Program-made: the position numbers and the translations under genes
Shown: in pieces, positions 34,253-43,113 of the stretch
Position numbering within the stretch: position 1 is the stretch's first letter
Layout of the letters: the number at the start of each line of letters is the position of its first letter
The notes under the pieces: model-generated
Seen by the model: the letters and a program-made list of their open reading frames with translations, nothing else
Told to the model about the DNA's origin: nothing
Databases searched by the model: none
Assembly: GCA_963667425.1 (NCBI GenBank)
Contig: OY763407.1
Span: 1,984,001-2,048,000, forward strand
Direction: 5' to 3'
Source: G963667425 sp963667425 [NCBI: bacterium]
GTDB lineage: Bacteria > UBP6 > UBA1177
DNA: 64,000 nucleotides

Positions 34253-34281
34253 ATTACCCTCACAAAAAGCTCACAACAGTG

Positions 34282-34313
34282 AATATAATTGCCCCACTAT
34301 TTTTGTCAACTAT
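34282..34313 (-). promoter_or_regulatory. Promoter of the isc-mtaB operon with an IscR-like half site
   Basis: On the minus strand TTGACA (34304-34309), 16 bp, TATATT (34282-34287), about 30 bp before iscR. ATAGTTGAC (34305-34313) covers the -35 and, with TAGT nearby, resembles the left half of the E. coli type 1 IscR site; the right half is poorly matched. Confidence 0.6.
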
Positions 34314-34365
34314 TGAAATGATGATTTTTTTAATAAAATAGAAATTATTTTATATCAGCCTGATT

Positions 34366-36543
34366 TTATTCTGAATCTTCGGTGTCTTTAAATTCCATAT
34401 TAAGCTGATTCATAAAGAATCCGTACTCAAGAGCAACCTCTTCCATTGCGGCGGCAACAGATTTTCCCTGACCGTGACCCGCTTTCATCTCAACTCTCAG
34501 GAAAATCGGATTATCAGATTTGTTTTCGTACTGAAGAAGTGCAGCCATCTTTTTTGCATGCATAGGATGAACACGGCTGTCACTCTCACCGGCAGTAAGA
34601 AAAACAGCAGGATACTTCACGCCGCTTTTAACATTCTGATAAGGAGAATATTTATAGATATATTTAAACTGCTCAGGATCATCAGCAGTTCCATATTCAC
34701 TTACCCAGTAGCGACCGATAAGAAACTTATCAAACTTAAGCATATCAAGGAGAGGAACAGCAACAAGAGCAGCCTTAAAAAGCTCAGGATACTGAACAAC
34801 CATTGCACCGGTAAGAAGACCGCCATTACTTCCGCCCCATATCGCAACTCTGTCAGGGTTAGTATACTTCTCACTGATAAGATACTTTATCGCCCAGGCA
34901 AAATCATCAAAAGTATTCTGCTTATTCTCCATCATACCGGCTCTATGCCATTTCTCGCCATACTCGCCGCCGCCTCTTATATTTGCAATAGCAAGAACTC
35001 CACCCTGCTCAATCCATGCAACATTACTTGAAGAGAAATAAAGAGGATAAGTAACATTAAAACCGCCGTAACCCTTAATAAGAACAGGATTATTTCCGTT
35101 AAGCTCAAGACCTTTCTTATAAACAAGGAACATCGGAACCTTTGTACCATCCTTTGAAGCAAAGAAAACCTGCTTCGTCTCTATACTGCCGCAGTCAACA
35201 CCGACATTCGCCTGCCAGAACTGCTTAAGACCTTTCCCTTCGCTATATTTGAAAATAGTAGGAGGATACGCATAGGAAGAAAACTTAAAATAAACAAAAG
35301 CACCATCAGGATCAGCAGAAACAGAATCAATTGAACCGAGAACAGGAAGACCAACAGAAACAGCCTTACCGTCATCAAGATTGTAAAACTTTATTTTAGA
35401 AGCGACATCATGCATATAGACAACAAGCATTCTTCCCGCAGCAACACCGAAATTACTGATAACATCACTATCATGTTCAGGAACAAGCGTCGACCACTCC
35501 AAAGTATCAGCATTGACCTTCATAATCTTCCAGTTCAAAGCATTATCCTGAGCAGTTTTAAGATAAACATTATTTCTGTAAACCTCGCCCTCATAAATAT
35601 TATCGTAATTATCGACAACAGTCTTCATCTTAGCTTCATTTATATCATAAAGAAGAACCTTAGCCTTACCGCTTGAACCCTTATACTCGAAAATAAGAAG
35701 CCAGTTACCATCAGGATCTATAGTTGAAACTAAAATAGCCTCCTTGATAGTAGACTTAGCCACAACAGCATCACTCTCAAAGTTATCACCAAGCTTATGG
35801 AAACGGATAGACTGAAGCATATCAATCTCCTTAGGATCGTTCCCATCCATCTTTCTGCTGTAAAAGAAACCCGACTCATCCTTCTTCCAGCCGACACTCG
35901 CATATCTGCAACCGGGAATAGGGGCATCAACAGCAGTTTTAGTTTCAGTATCTATAACATGAAGAACAGACTGCTCGCTTCCATTCTCAGAAAGACCATA
36001 AACAACATACTTACCGGAAGGCGAAACACTCCACCAGTCCATAGCAGTCGTCCCCTCGCTGTTTATTTTGTTAGGATTAACAAGCTCATCCTTCTGACCA
36101 TTGACATCCATATAAAGAACAGCCTGATTCTCAAGACCTCTGGTAAACTCATAAAAAATCTTACCGCCACGCTCGACAGGAAGATCCATCTTATCATAAT
36201 TCCAGAGCTTCTTAAGTCTCTCCATCAGTTTTGCAGTCTGAGGATAACCCTTGATAACCTTTTCGGAATACTCATTCTCAGCATTAGTCCAGGCCTTAAC
36301 CTTCGGATCATCCGAATTCTCAAGCCAGCTGTAGTAATCGGTAATCTCAACACCGTGCAAAGTATATTTAGAATCAATACGCTCAGCATTAGGATAAAAA
36401 GGCTTATACTCAAGCATCTTCTTATCAACCTTAACCATATCCTTGCTGTACTTAGTCTCTACATTAAGCTTTTTCACCTGACTATCCGTTGAACAGGCAA
36501 ACACAAACATGAGAGAAACCGCTAAAAGAATCAACTTCTTCAT
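34366..36543 (-). CDS. Prolyl oligopeptidase (S9A) lipoprotein
   Basis: 725-residue serine peptidase with a lipobox (VFAC), so it is attached to a membrane outside the cytosol. The N-terminal beta-propeller (about 85-445) is followed by an alpha/beta-hydrolase domain. The catalytic triad is visible: Ser572 in GGSNGGLL, Asp655 in GESDSRVHP and His690 in KAGHGQGK. The LIKGYGGFNVTYP and ANIRGGGEYGEKWH blocks are typical of prolyl endopeptidases that cut short peptides after proline. The start is ATG at 36543 after GAGGAG; a TTG one codon upstream is not needed. Its upstream region and first codons exist again as a remnant at 37508-37637. Confidence 0.93.
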   Translation of the reverse strand: MKKLILLAVSLMFVFACSTDSQVKKLNVETKYSKDMVKVDKKMLEYKPFYPNAERIDSKYTLHGVEITDYYSWLENSDDPKVKAWTNAENEYSEKVIKGYPQTAKLMERLKKLWNYDKMDLPVERGGKIFYEFTRGLENQAVLYMDVNGQKDELVNPNKINSEGTTAMDWWSVSPSGKYVVYGLSENGSEQSVLHVIDTETKTAVDAPIPGCRYASVGWKKDESGFFYSRKMDGNDPKEIDMLQSIRFHKLGDNFESDAVVAKSTIKEAILVSTIDPDGNWLLIFEYKGSSGKAKVLLYDINEAKMKTVVDNYDNIYEGEVYRNNVYLKTAQDNALNWKIMKVNADTLEWSTLVPEHDSDVISNFGVAAGRMLVVYMHDVASKIKFYNLDDGKAVSVGLPVLGSIDSVSADPDGAFVYFKFSSYAYPPTIFKYSEGKGLKQFWQANVGVDCGSIETKQVFFASKDGTKVPMFLVYKKGLELNGNNPVLIKGYGGFNVTYPLYFSSSNVAWIEQGGVLAIANIRGGGEYGEKWHRAGMMENKQNTFDDFAWAIKYLISEKYTNPDRVAIWGGSNGGLLTGAMVVQYPELFKAALVAVPLLDMLKFDKFLIGRYWVSEYGTADDPEQFKYIYKYSPYQNVKSGVKYPAVFLTAGESDSRVHPMHAKKMAALLQYENKSDNPIFLRVEMKAGHGQGKSVAAAMEEVALEYGFFMNQLNMEFKDTEDSE

Positions 36544-36628
36544 CAAACACTCCTCAGACAGTTAACAAAATATCGTAAGACTTTATAATCTGCGCTAAAG
36601 AGAGTCAAATTTATCTGGAAATTAAAGG
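36499..36628. repeat. Direct repeat P1: 5' end and upstream region of the prolyl oligopeptidase gene
   Basis: About 130 bp that recur at 37508-37637 with only about three mismatches, in the same orientation. The unit holds the first 15 codons of the peptidase gene, its ribosome site and some 85 bp of upstream DNA. It begins with AAACACAAAC, a 10-bp sequence also found at the right end of both 368-bp repeats. Confidence 0.9.
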
Positions 36629-36649
36629 AAAGAAAATCAAAAGAAAAAA

Positions 36650-37135
36650 CTATTCGCTATCCCTTGTAAGCTCACAGTAATAAACCATTTCACCATCTTC
36701 ACGTTTAAGCTTTTTAATCTTAGCAAGCCTTTCCGCATCACCCTTTACAGTAAAACGGATAACCTTCGGACACAAACACGAAGCCTGCTCACCATGATAA
36801 TCTATTACTATTTCAAGATTAAGAACCGATTCATCCTCCTCATCAAATGAAGTTGAAACATAAATATCCTGAGTATCAGAACAGTTAAAATCTTCCGCAT
36901 ACTCGATAACAAGACCGTTATCATCCATAGAAATAATCTCGGCAAAAGGCTCAACAATAAATCCTGATTCATTGGAGTGAGCTTTTATATCATCTTCCGT
37001 TATCTCCTTCATACTGAAACTGCCTATAGAATCACTTTTCATACAGGCGGAAAGCTGCGCCTTCTGCATATTGCTTCCGTCACTGCATGAAAGGATAAAA
37101 AGGAAAGAAGAAAGAGTTAAAATAAGTTTTTTCAT
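36650..37135 (-). CDS. Small lipoprotein A (paralogue of 43114-43593)
   Basis: 161-residue lipoprotein of unknown function (lipobox ILSC). It is about 85 percent identical by eye to the protein at 43114-43593 over its whole length. Shared blocks are SFSMKEITEDDIKAH, PFAEIISMDDNGLVIEYA and CPKVIRFTVKGD. Four Cys after the lipidated one (Cys34, FNC, SCLC) suggest disulfides. The start is ATG at 37135, chosen by match to the paralogue; three upstream codons are excluded. It lies about 106 bp upstream of the peptidase gene with a 368-bp repeat behind it. Confidence 0.75.
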   Translation of the reverse strand: MKKLILTLSSFLFILSCSDGSNMQKAQLSACMKSDSIGSFSMKEITEDDIKAHSNESGFIVEPFAEIISMDDNGLVIEYAEDFNCSDTQDIYVSTSFDEEDESVLNLEIVIDYHGEQASCLCPKVIRFTVKGDAERLAKIKKLKREDGEMVYYCELTRDSE

Positions 37136-37149
37136 GATTATCATTCCGA

Positions 37150-37517
37150 AACAATTTATAAAAACATAAGCATTGTAACCTCATGGAAACTGTTGTCAAG
37201 CAGACAAAAGCATTAAAGCCGATGTTTTTTATATAACTTAAAAAGAAAACAATTCCTTAATTCCTTTTTTTATACATCAGAGAAAAGAGAATCCTTTATA
37301 CATCAAGGCTAAAAAAAAATAAGAGATACTGGAATTTCACACTTTATGAAACAGCAGAAAATTATCTGAACAATGAAAACTCTTTATGATGAAATCATTT
37401 AAGCAGTACGCAAAAACAAAGTTACCCTTAAAAAATTTGACATTTAACATCCGTAAGATAAGGTTTGATGTTTTATTAACCACATGTATAAAAAGGGTTT
37501 TAACATGAAACACAAAC
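37150..37517. repeat. Direct repeat R1 (368 bp), copy of the GDPD-like gene leader
   Basis: Matches 41918-42286 at about 99 percent: three substitutions and one extra T, all within the first 85 bp; the remaining some 280 bp are identical. It ends with ATGAAACACAAAC, the first codons of the GDPD-like gene, then switches at AAACACAAAC to a copy of the prolyl oligopeptidase 5' region. It carries no ORF of its own. It contains several direct near-repeats (ATACATCAGAGAAAAGAGAA / ATACATCAAGG). Confidence 0.93.
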
Positions 37518-37637
37518 ATGAGAGAAACCGCTAAAAGAATCAACTTCTTCATCAAACACTCCTCAGACAGTTAACAAAATATCGTAAGACTTTATAATCT
37601 GCATTAAAGAGAGTCAAATTTATCGGGAAATTAAAGG
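37508..37637 (-). pseudogene. Truncated 5' copy of the prolyl oligopeptidase gene (repeat P2)
   Basis: Second copy of the 36499-36628 segment. On the minus strand it keeps the ribosome site and the first codons (MKKLILLAVSLMFVF) and then runs into the antisense of repeat R1, giving a nonsense continuation (HVKTLFIHVV) that stops at 37337. The 72-residue chimeric ORF is not expected to be functional, since the lipobox Cys is lost. It marks the junction of a duplication at AAACACAAAC. The rest of 37136-37651 is repeat DNA without a gene. Confidence 0.85.
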
Positions 37638-37651
37638 GAAACTATCAGAAA

Positions 37652-38314
37652 CTAATCAACCGTGACATCCATATACATGAAAATATTTGCCACACCACTT
37701 TCATCTTTTCTCATAAAAAAAGCCTTGTTGTTGTCTCTTATGTAAAAACAAAGTGAACTGTCAGCACTTTGGAAACGTTCAAAAGAAGGAATATAGAGAG
37801 TTGGATTTTCTAAAATCTCTTTGTAATTGTGAATAAATTTTGCCGACGTAAGTTTAAAATAATCATCTGAAGTTGAAAAGTAGATTATAGAATCATCAAG
37901 AATACAAGCATAGTTGTCAAAGTCAGGACTTTCAGTGTAAATAGTGCAGCCTGCAACATCTTCAACTGTAATTACAGAAGGGATATAATCAGGGCATGTC
38001 ATCTCTTCTTTTGTAGAATAATCGTAGCACTTATCTCCAAAAGTAAACTTTGTTCCCGGATAAAGATTAAATGCCTGTTCAATCTCTTCTTTTGTATAGT
38101 TTTGATAGTAGTGAATTCCCCTTATAGCTTCAGCGCACTCACCATTGTAAGAAGTCTCAGTCTGATAATCCTTCATCAAAGAATTTAAAGTTACATTTCC
38201 GTAATCAGAGGAATCAGAGCAGCCTGAACTTGATTCCTCTTTAGATTCATCAGAGCAGCCTGCAAAAAATAGAAACAGCATGCAGAAAACAAATAATATT
38301 CTTTTACTTCTCAT
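37652..38314 (-). CDS. Lipoprotein of unknown function
   Basis: 220-residue lipoprotein (lipobox FAGC) with a short Ser/Glu-rich spacer. It contains pairs of Cys spaced for disulfides (NGECAEAI, FGDKCYDYSTKEEMTC, AGCTIY, YACILDD, SLCFYI). No known domain is recognised. The end of the upstream gene overlaps its start; ATG at 38314 is preferred because GGAGG is six bases upstream, while ATG at 38317 is also in frame. Being coupled to the LamG/caspase-like protein it may be its partner or inhibitor, but that is speculation. Confidence 0.7.
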   Translation of the reverse strand: MRSKRILFVFCMLFLFFAGCSDESKEESSSGCSDSSDYGNVTLNSLMKDYQTETSYNGECAEAIRGIHYYQNYTKEEIEQAFNLYPGTKFTFGDKCYDYSTKEEMTCPDYIPSVITVEDVAGCTIYTESPDFDNYACILDDSIIYFSTSDDYFKLTSAKFIHNYKEILENPTLYIPSFERFQSADSSLCFYIRDNNKAFFMRKDESGVANIFMYMDVTVD

Positions 38315-41300
38315 CATCAGCCTCCATAGATATTGTTAAAAATTCTTTATTTTGTTCATCAGGAACTACTTTTGATAAAGTTAAATTATTGTTTTCATCC
38401 AAAACATAAAAAAGAATTCCTTTCTCCTCTATCCCAAGTTTACTATAAATTTCTTCTGAAACCTCCGCATCACTCTTTATTTTAGACTCTTTTTCTAACT
38501 TTATTGAATATGGAACTCTTGATCTAACCTGGAATAATCCTTCTTCATCAAATTCCACTTCTATTTTTTCAGCAAAAATTGGAATACCATCGATCTTTGG
38601 TTTAAACACAAATGCAACAGAATTTACTAAAGTTTTTACAGGAAGATCAGGTTCTTCAATAGAAAAAGAATGAATTGTGTCTCTGCTTGTTCCTGTATAT
38701 TCCAAATAAAGTGTTGTTAAACTTTGAGCTATTTCCTTAGCCATTGCAAGCTTCTTTTCTAATCCATATTCCCAATCTTCTTGTTCACTAAAAGGTTCAA
38801 ATTTTCTGTTTGCAGTCACAGAAATGTTTTTGCCATCTTTTCTTATTTTAAAGTTTTCATTTAATGTTTTTGTACTATTAGTAAATAATTCTTCTAAATC
38901 CGAGTTGGAAACAGCTTCAAAAGAATATTTCTTAAAACTGCTGGCAGATTGACTTGTACGACTTTTTGTATAGGTAGTAAGATTATCATTTTCTTTATCT
39001 CTAAAACAGTAATAATTATAGTTCTGAACATTTGTTTTTCTAGGTTTAACACCTACTGATGTGTTATACATATAATCAGTTTTCATATATGTTGAAGTGC
39101 AGCTTGACTGTGTGCAGTCACAAGTTTCAAGAGTTAAAAACCGTGCATCCCTTTCATAGATTCCTGTAAAATCAGCACTCCATGCATAAACCCATGCTTT
39201 TGAAATAGGCATATTATCGTTTGTTAAATAATTCCAGAAATTTTCATACTGATAGTTAGCTTCGGAGCGTCCCCACCAAGAAATATTTCTGTATCCGCCA
39301 ATACCGTTTAAGCGAGTCAACAGAGGATAATACATATCTGCCACTCTACTCCATGGAAGCCCATCATATCCAAAAGAATAACAGGCCGTTGTAAGCAGCC
39401 AACGAGTTTTAAATTGTCCGAGTCTCTCTGTATACAAACTTTCATTAAACGCTTTTGTACTTAAGTCGTCTTCAGCAATACGAACAACATCTCTATCGTC
39501 GGGAGAATGGTTAAAATCATAATAGAAATAATTATCGGAATACTCCTGATAAGGTAAAGCTATTCTTAAATCATCATTTTGGTCCCAGACACTTAGATCG
39601 GTGTAGCGACCATGTCCAGATAAAATAAGCATTTCATAATTATCTGTATATTTATTAAATTTCTGCTCATTTCCATAGTAAACTCTTTCATAAAATTCCT
39701 GATCATTATGCGTTGCACTTATATCATAGGCGAAACTATCTTTATCATATTTTAAACACTCTATTCGGAAATTATTGCCCATCTGATTTACATCTCGAAT
39801 TCCATTCAAACAAACTTCTTCTAGTTTATTAACACTAGTACTAGGAAAATCTGAAGCCATAAACCATCCAATAGAACGAGCTCTTACGGGATAAACTAAA
39901 TTAACAGAATTATTATAGCTTCTAAAATCCAAGGAATTTGTACCATTTGTATAACCAAACCAACCTAAATTTCTATGAGAAGAATTTAATATTTTATAAT
40001 CATTAGTGTCTTCGCCTAAATCTAAAGTAATATTTCCAAAAAGTTCAACCGAACTTATAGTATCATTTTTTATTATTAAATTAGAAAAATCATCTATTGC
40101 CAGAGATTGCGTTCCTACAAGCAGTAACCGTTTATAACTGGCAACAGCATTTGTCTGAGAACTAAACTGATATTCAGGCAAATCATAAAGATATGCAAAA
40201 CCGAAAGGCTCAACTACAGCATCATTAAAACCATGTATTCCATAATATTTTACCGCATAATCAAAAGATGCAGGTTGCGTTGTAATTGAATATGTATTGT
40301 TATTAATGTTTGCCGGCAGAGATGCATATACTCCATCATTATAATAGTAACAAGAGCCATTATTGTTTGTATTATTACAAAGATACGCTTCCCAGCCTTC
40401 TGAAACTTTTATAGAAGAGACATTTATTCTTTTTGAAAATAAATATGGTATATTAGGATTGCCTGAAGGAACCGTCCATCCATAATTATCTAAATCAAAT
40501 TCTGTACCTTTTGTAACAGAACAAGAACGATTGCTATCCAGTGAACTATCACAAAATCTGATTCCTGAGAATTCACTTCTATACAGAGATTTAACATCAT
40601 CTTCAGAAAGAGTTCTGTCGTAAAATCTCACATTATCAATTTCACCCTTAAAAAAATCACTTTTTGAGTTGCCTGAATCCCAATCCTGAGCTAAGACCCA
40701 AGGTTTATCATTAGATAAAAACGTTCCCATTTTATCATTAATAGTTCCCGACCAAAGAACCTCTCCATTTTTGTAAACCACAACATTTGTAAAAGAAGTC
40801 CCTTCACTTCCCACAATTACATAATGTGTCCATACAAGAGGCTCTGTTCCACTAGAAAAGAATTGAACATGATTAAGCAATCTTAGTGAAAGCTGATTAT
40901 TCCAGTAACCAAAAAGAAAAGAATTATCAACACCATTTGCGGTATGTTTTCCTATGTATGAATTATTATTTGATGATGTAGCTTGCTGATCAGATTTGAC
41001 CCATAAACTTATTGAGTATCTGCCAGCTGAATTTCGAGGATCTGTAGTTCCTGTTCCAAACTCAACATAATCATTTACACCGTCAAAGTATGCAGCTCTA
41101 TTTTCCATTCCTTCTTTAAAAACGACTCCACCAGTTTGCGTACCATCTGCCTCGTCCCTATCATCCAAAAAATTATTATCAAAATTTAAATGCAGAATAG
41201 ATGATTCTTTGTTATAAATTTCCTTTACCTCTTCTTCTGATAATTTTGTATTATAAAATCTAACACTATCCATTTGCCCCTTAAAGAAATCTGATGTAGC

Positions 41301-41903
41301 TGTAGAAGAATCCCAATCCTGACCTAAAACCCAAGATTTTCCAGAGGAATTACTATCCATAGTATCATTTATTATACCAGCCCAAACTTGTTCACCATTT
41401 TTATATAGATTTACATTCGTGATACCATTAACTTCCTGTGCTGCAATAACATAATGAACCCAAGTATATAAAGGCTCTGAACCTAAAGATGAGAAGTATT
41501 CTATATCATTATTAATTGTTAGAGAAAGAGATCCATTCCAATAACCAAAAAGGAACTCATTGCCACCAGAAGATGTATGTTTTCCAATATAACTATTTGC
41601 ATTAGATGAAGAAGCCCTTTCTGTAGAATAAACCCATAAAGAAATAGTATATGTTCCATTGTTTCCTCTTGGATCAAAAGAATCCAGACCAATTTCAAAA
41701 TAATTCACACCATCAAATTTAAGACTTTTATCAATCTGACCAAGAGAATAAAAATAATAATCATTTCCATTCCCAGCTCTTTTAGCATTGCTATTACCAT
41801 AGCTGTCATCTAAATTACCATCAAATTTAAGATGAGTTAACAAACTAGCTGATAAATGAAATGAAATAATAAAAAACAAAATAATAAAAACCATCTTTTT
41901 CAT
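38304..41903 (-). CDS. Secreted protein with two LamG domains and a caspase/C25-like region
   Basis: 1199 residues with a signal peptide ending near SLSAS. Two laminin-G-like (jellyroll) domains follow (about 22-230 and 235-445), each starting LxHLxFDxN and having YSISLWV-type strands and KPWVLAQDWDS / GKSWVLGQDWDS. A linker with Cys pairs follows. Residues about 755-920 look like a C25/caspase-fold or DUF6345-like segment: His764 in LILSGHGRY and Cys841 in LTTACYSFG are the expected dyad, with a later GYRNISWWG. The last 200 residues resemble a pro-domain-like beta region. A T2SS substrate is possible. The AGGTAA ribosome site is weak. It ends inside the next lipoprotein gene. Confidence 0.75.
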   Translation of the reverse strand: MKKMVFIILFFIISFHLSASLLTHLKFDGNLDDSYGNSNAKRAGNGNDYYFYSLGQIDKSLKFDGVNYFEIGLDSFDPRGNNGTYTISLWVYSTERASSSNANSYIGKHTSSGGNEFLFGYWNGSLSLTINNDIEYFSSLGSEPLYTWVHYVIAAQEVNGITNVNLYKNGEQVWAGIINDTMDSNSSGKSWVLGQDWDSSTATSDFFKGQMDSVRFYNTKLSEEEVKEIYNKESSILHLNFDNNFLDDRDEADGTQTGGVVFKEGMENRAAYFDGVNDYVEFGTGTTDPRNSAGRYSISLWVKSDQQATSSNNNSYIGKHTANGVDNSFLFGYWNNQLSLRLLNHVQFFSSGTEPLVWTHYVIVGSEGTSFTNVVVYKNGEVLWSGTINDKMGTFLSNDKPWVLAQDWDSGNSKSDFFKGEIDNVRFYDRTLSEDDVKSLYRSEFSGIRFCDSSLDSNRSCSVTKGTEFDLDNYGWTVPSGNPNIPYLFSKRINVSSIKVSEGWEAYLCNNTNNNGSCYYYNDGVYASLPANINNNTYSITTQPASFDYAVKYYGIHGFNDAVVEPFGFAYLYDLPEYQFSSQTNAVASYKRLLLVGTQSLAIDDFSNLIIKNDTISSVELFGNITLDLGEDTNDYKILNSSHRNLGWFGYTNGTNSLDFRSYNNSVNLVYPVRARSIGWFMASDFPSTSVNKLEEVCLNGIRDVNQMGNNFRIECLKYDKDSFAYDISATHNDQEFYERVYYGNEQKFNKYTDNYEMLILSGHGRYTDLSVWDQNDDLRIALPYQEYSDNYFYYDFNHSPDDRDVVRIAEDDLSTKAFNESLYTERLGQFKTRWLLTTACYSFGYDGLPWSRVADMYYPLLTRLNGIGGYRNISWWGRSEANYQYENFWNYLTNDNMPISKAWVYAWSADFTGIYERDARFLTLETCDCTQSSCTSTYMKTDYMYNTSVGVKPRKTNVQNYNYYCFRDKENDNLTTYTKSRTSQSASSFKKYSFEAVSNSDLEELFTNSTKTLNENFKIRKDGKNISVTANRKFEPFSEQEDWEYGLEKKLAMAKEIAQSLTTLYLEYTGTSRDTIHSFSIEEPDLPVKTLVNSVAFVFKPKIDGIPIFAEKIEVEFDEEGLFQVRSRVPYSIKLEKESKIKSDAEVSEEIYSKLGIEEKGILFYVLDENNNLTLSKVVPDEQNKEFLTISMEADDEK

Positions 41904-41917
41904 AGCTATTACCTACC

Positions 41918-42286
41918 AACAATTTATAAAAACATACGCATTGTAACCCCATGGAAACTGTTGTCAAGCAGATAAAAGCATTAAAGCCGATGTTTTTTTA
42001 TATAACTTAAAAAGAAAACAATTCCTTAATTCCTTTTTTTATACATCAGAGAAAAGAGAATCCTTTATACATCAAGGCTAAAAAAAAATAAGAGATACTG
42101 GAATTTCACACTTTATGAAACAGCAGAAAATTATCTGAACAATGAAAACTCTTTATGATGAAATCATTTAAGCAGTACGCAAAAACAAAGTTACCCTTAA
42201 AAAATTTGACATTTAACATCCGTAAGATAAGGTTTGATGTTTTATTAACCACATGTATAAAAAGGGTTTTAACATGAAACACAAAC
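41918..42286. repeat. Direct repeat R2 (369 bp), leader of the GDPD-like gene
   Basis: Second copy of the 368-bp repeat, here in what appears to be its native place, since it ends in the start of an intact gene (ATG at 42274). It fills almost the whole 370-bp gap between the LamG protein gene and the GDPD-like gene, and holds the GDPD ribosome site (AAGGG). No convincing promoter stands out, and no other gene is visible. Confidence 0.93.
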
Positions 42287-43113
42287 TAATTCTTCTCATT
42301 ATCCCGATTCTTCTTACAATACTTGGATGCAGTGAAGAAAAATGGTTCGTTCCGACAGAAAAGAACATTTTAATATCCCATGCCTTAGGCGGAATCAATT
42401 CCACTGTATATACAAATTCAAAAGATGCTTTCATTCTCAACTATGATAAAGGCTACCGCTGGTTTGAAGTTGACATAACACTTTTAAAAGACGGCAACCT
42501 TGTCTGCTTTCATGAAGGACACGAAAAACATCTCGGCATCGGCAACAGAAAAATAACTGACCTGACCATCAAAGAATTTGAATCCTTAAAATATGACGGC
42601 AAATACCAGCAGATTTCATTTAAAACATTCCTTGAAATTGCAAATCAAAAGAAAGGAATCTACATAGTTACCGATACAAAGTTATGGAACACGGAAATCA
42701 TGGACAAGTTCATAAAGGAAGTAAACGCCGTTGATTCAGACCTCTTTAAAAAGATAATTCCCCAGATATACAAAGAAGAAGATATGAACCTAATCGAAAA
42801 AGTGGATAAAAATCACACCAGATTCGCATCGCTGATTTTTACGCTATACGCAATGGACAGCAAAAAAATCCCTAATGAAAACATTCTTGCCGCAGTAAAA
42901 AAATACGGAATACCAATAGTTACAATGCCGAGATGGGATTATATAAGACTTACGAAAGAATTTATAAAACAGCTCCATGACGAGCATATATATACCTTTA
43001 CACACACGATAAACAACTCAAAAGATGCCGGTAAAATGTATGAAATGGGAATTGACGGGCTATACACCGATTTTTATATGGAACAAAAAGATTCAGGAAA
43101 CAGAAAAAAGTAG
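42274..43113 (+). CDS. GDPD-like phosphodiesterase lipoprotein
   Basis: 279 residues, lipobox ILGC, TIM-barrel glycerophosphodiester-phosphodiesterase-like. The catalytic pattern is partly present: SHALGG (where GDPD normally has HRG), the metal-binding FEVDITLLKDG and the second His in VCFHEGHE, then a terminal DGLYTDF. The His-Ala instead of His-Arg suggests an altered phosphate site, as in some phospholipase D-like or PI-PLC-like relatives. The start is ATG at 42274 after AAGGG; an in-frame upstream ATG at 42253 is not needed for the signal peptide. It is convergent with lipoprotein B with no gap between the stop codons. Confidence 0.82.
   Translation: MKHKLILLIIPILLTILGCSEEKWFVPTEKNILISHALGGINSTVYTNSKDAFILNYDKGYRWFEVDITLLKDGNLVCFHEGHEKHLGIGNRKITDLTIKEFESLKYDGKYQQISFKTFLEIANQKKGIYIVTDTKLWNTEIMDKFIKEVNAVDSDLFKKIIPQIYKEEDMNLIEKVDKNHTRFASLIFTLYAMDSKKIPNENILAAVKKYGIPIVTMPRWDYIRLTKEFIKQLHDEHIYTFTHTINNSKDAGKMYEMGIDGLYTDFYMEQKDSGNRKK

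Noticed and set aside
34474-36492. Plus-strand ORFs of 185 and 231 codons opposite the prolyl oligopeptidase
   Set aside because: They are antisense shadows of a complete gene with a full catalytic triad and have no ribosome site.
37337-37555. A 72-codon minus-strand ORF as a real gene
   Set aside because: It is the fusion of a truncated peptidase start with antisense of repeat R1, lacking the lipobox Cys, and stops soon after.
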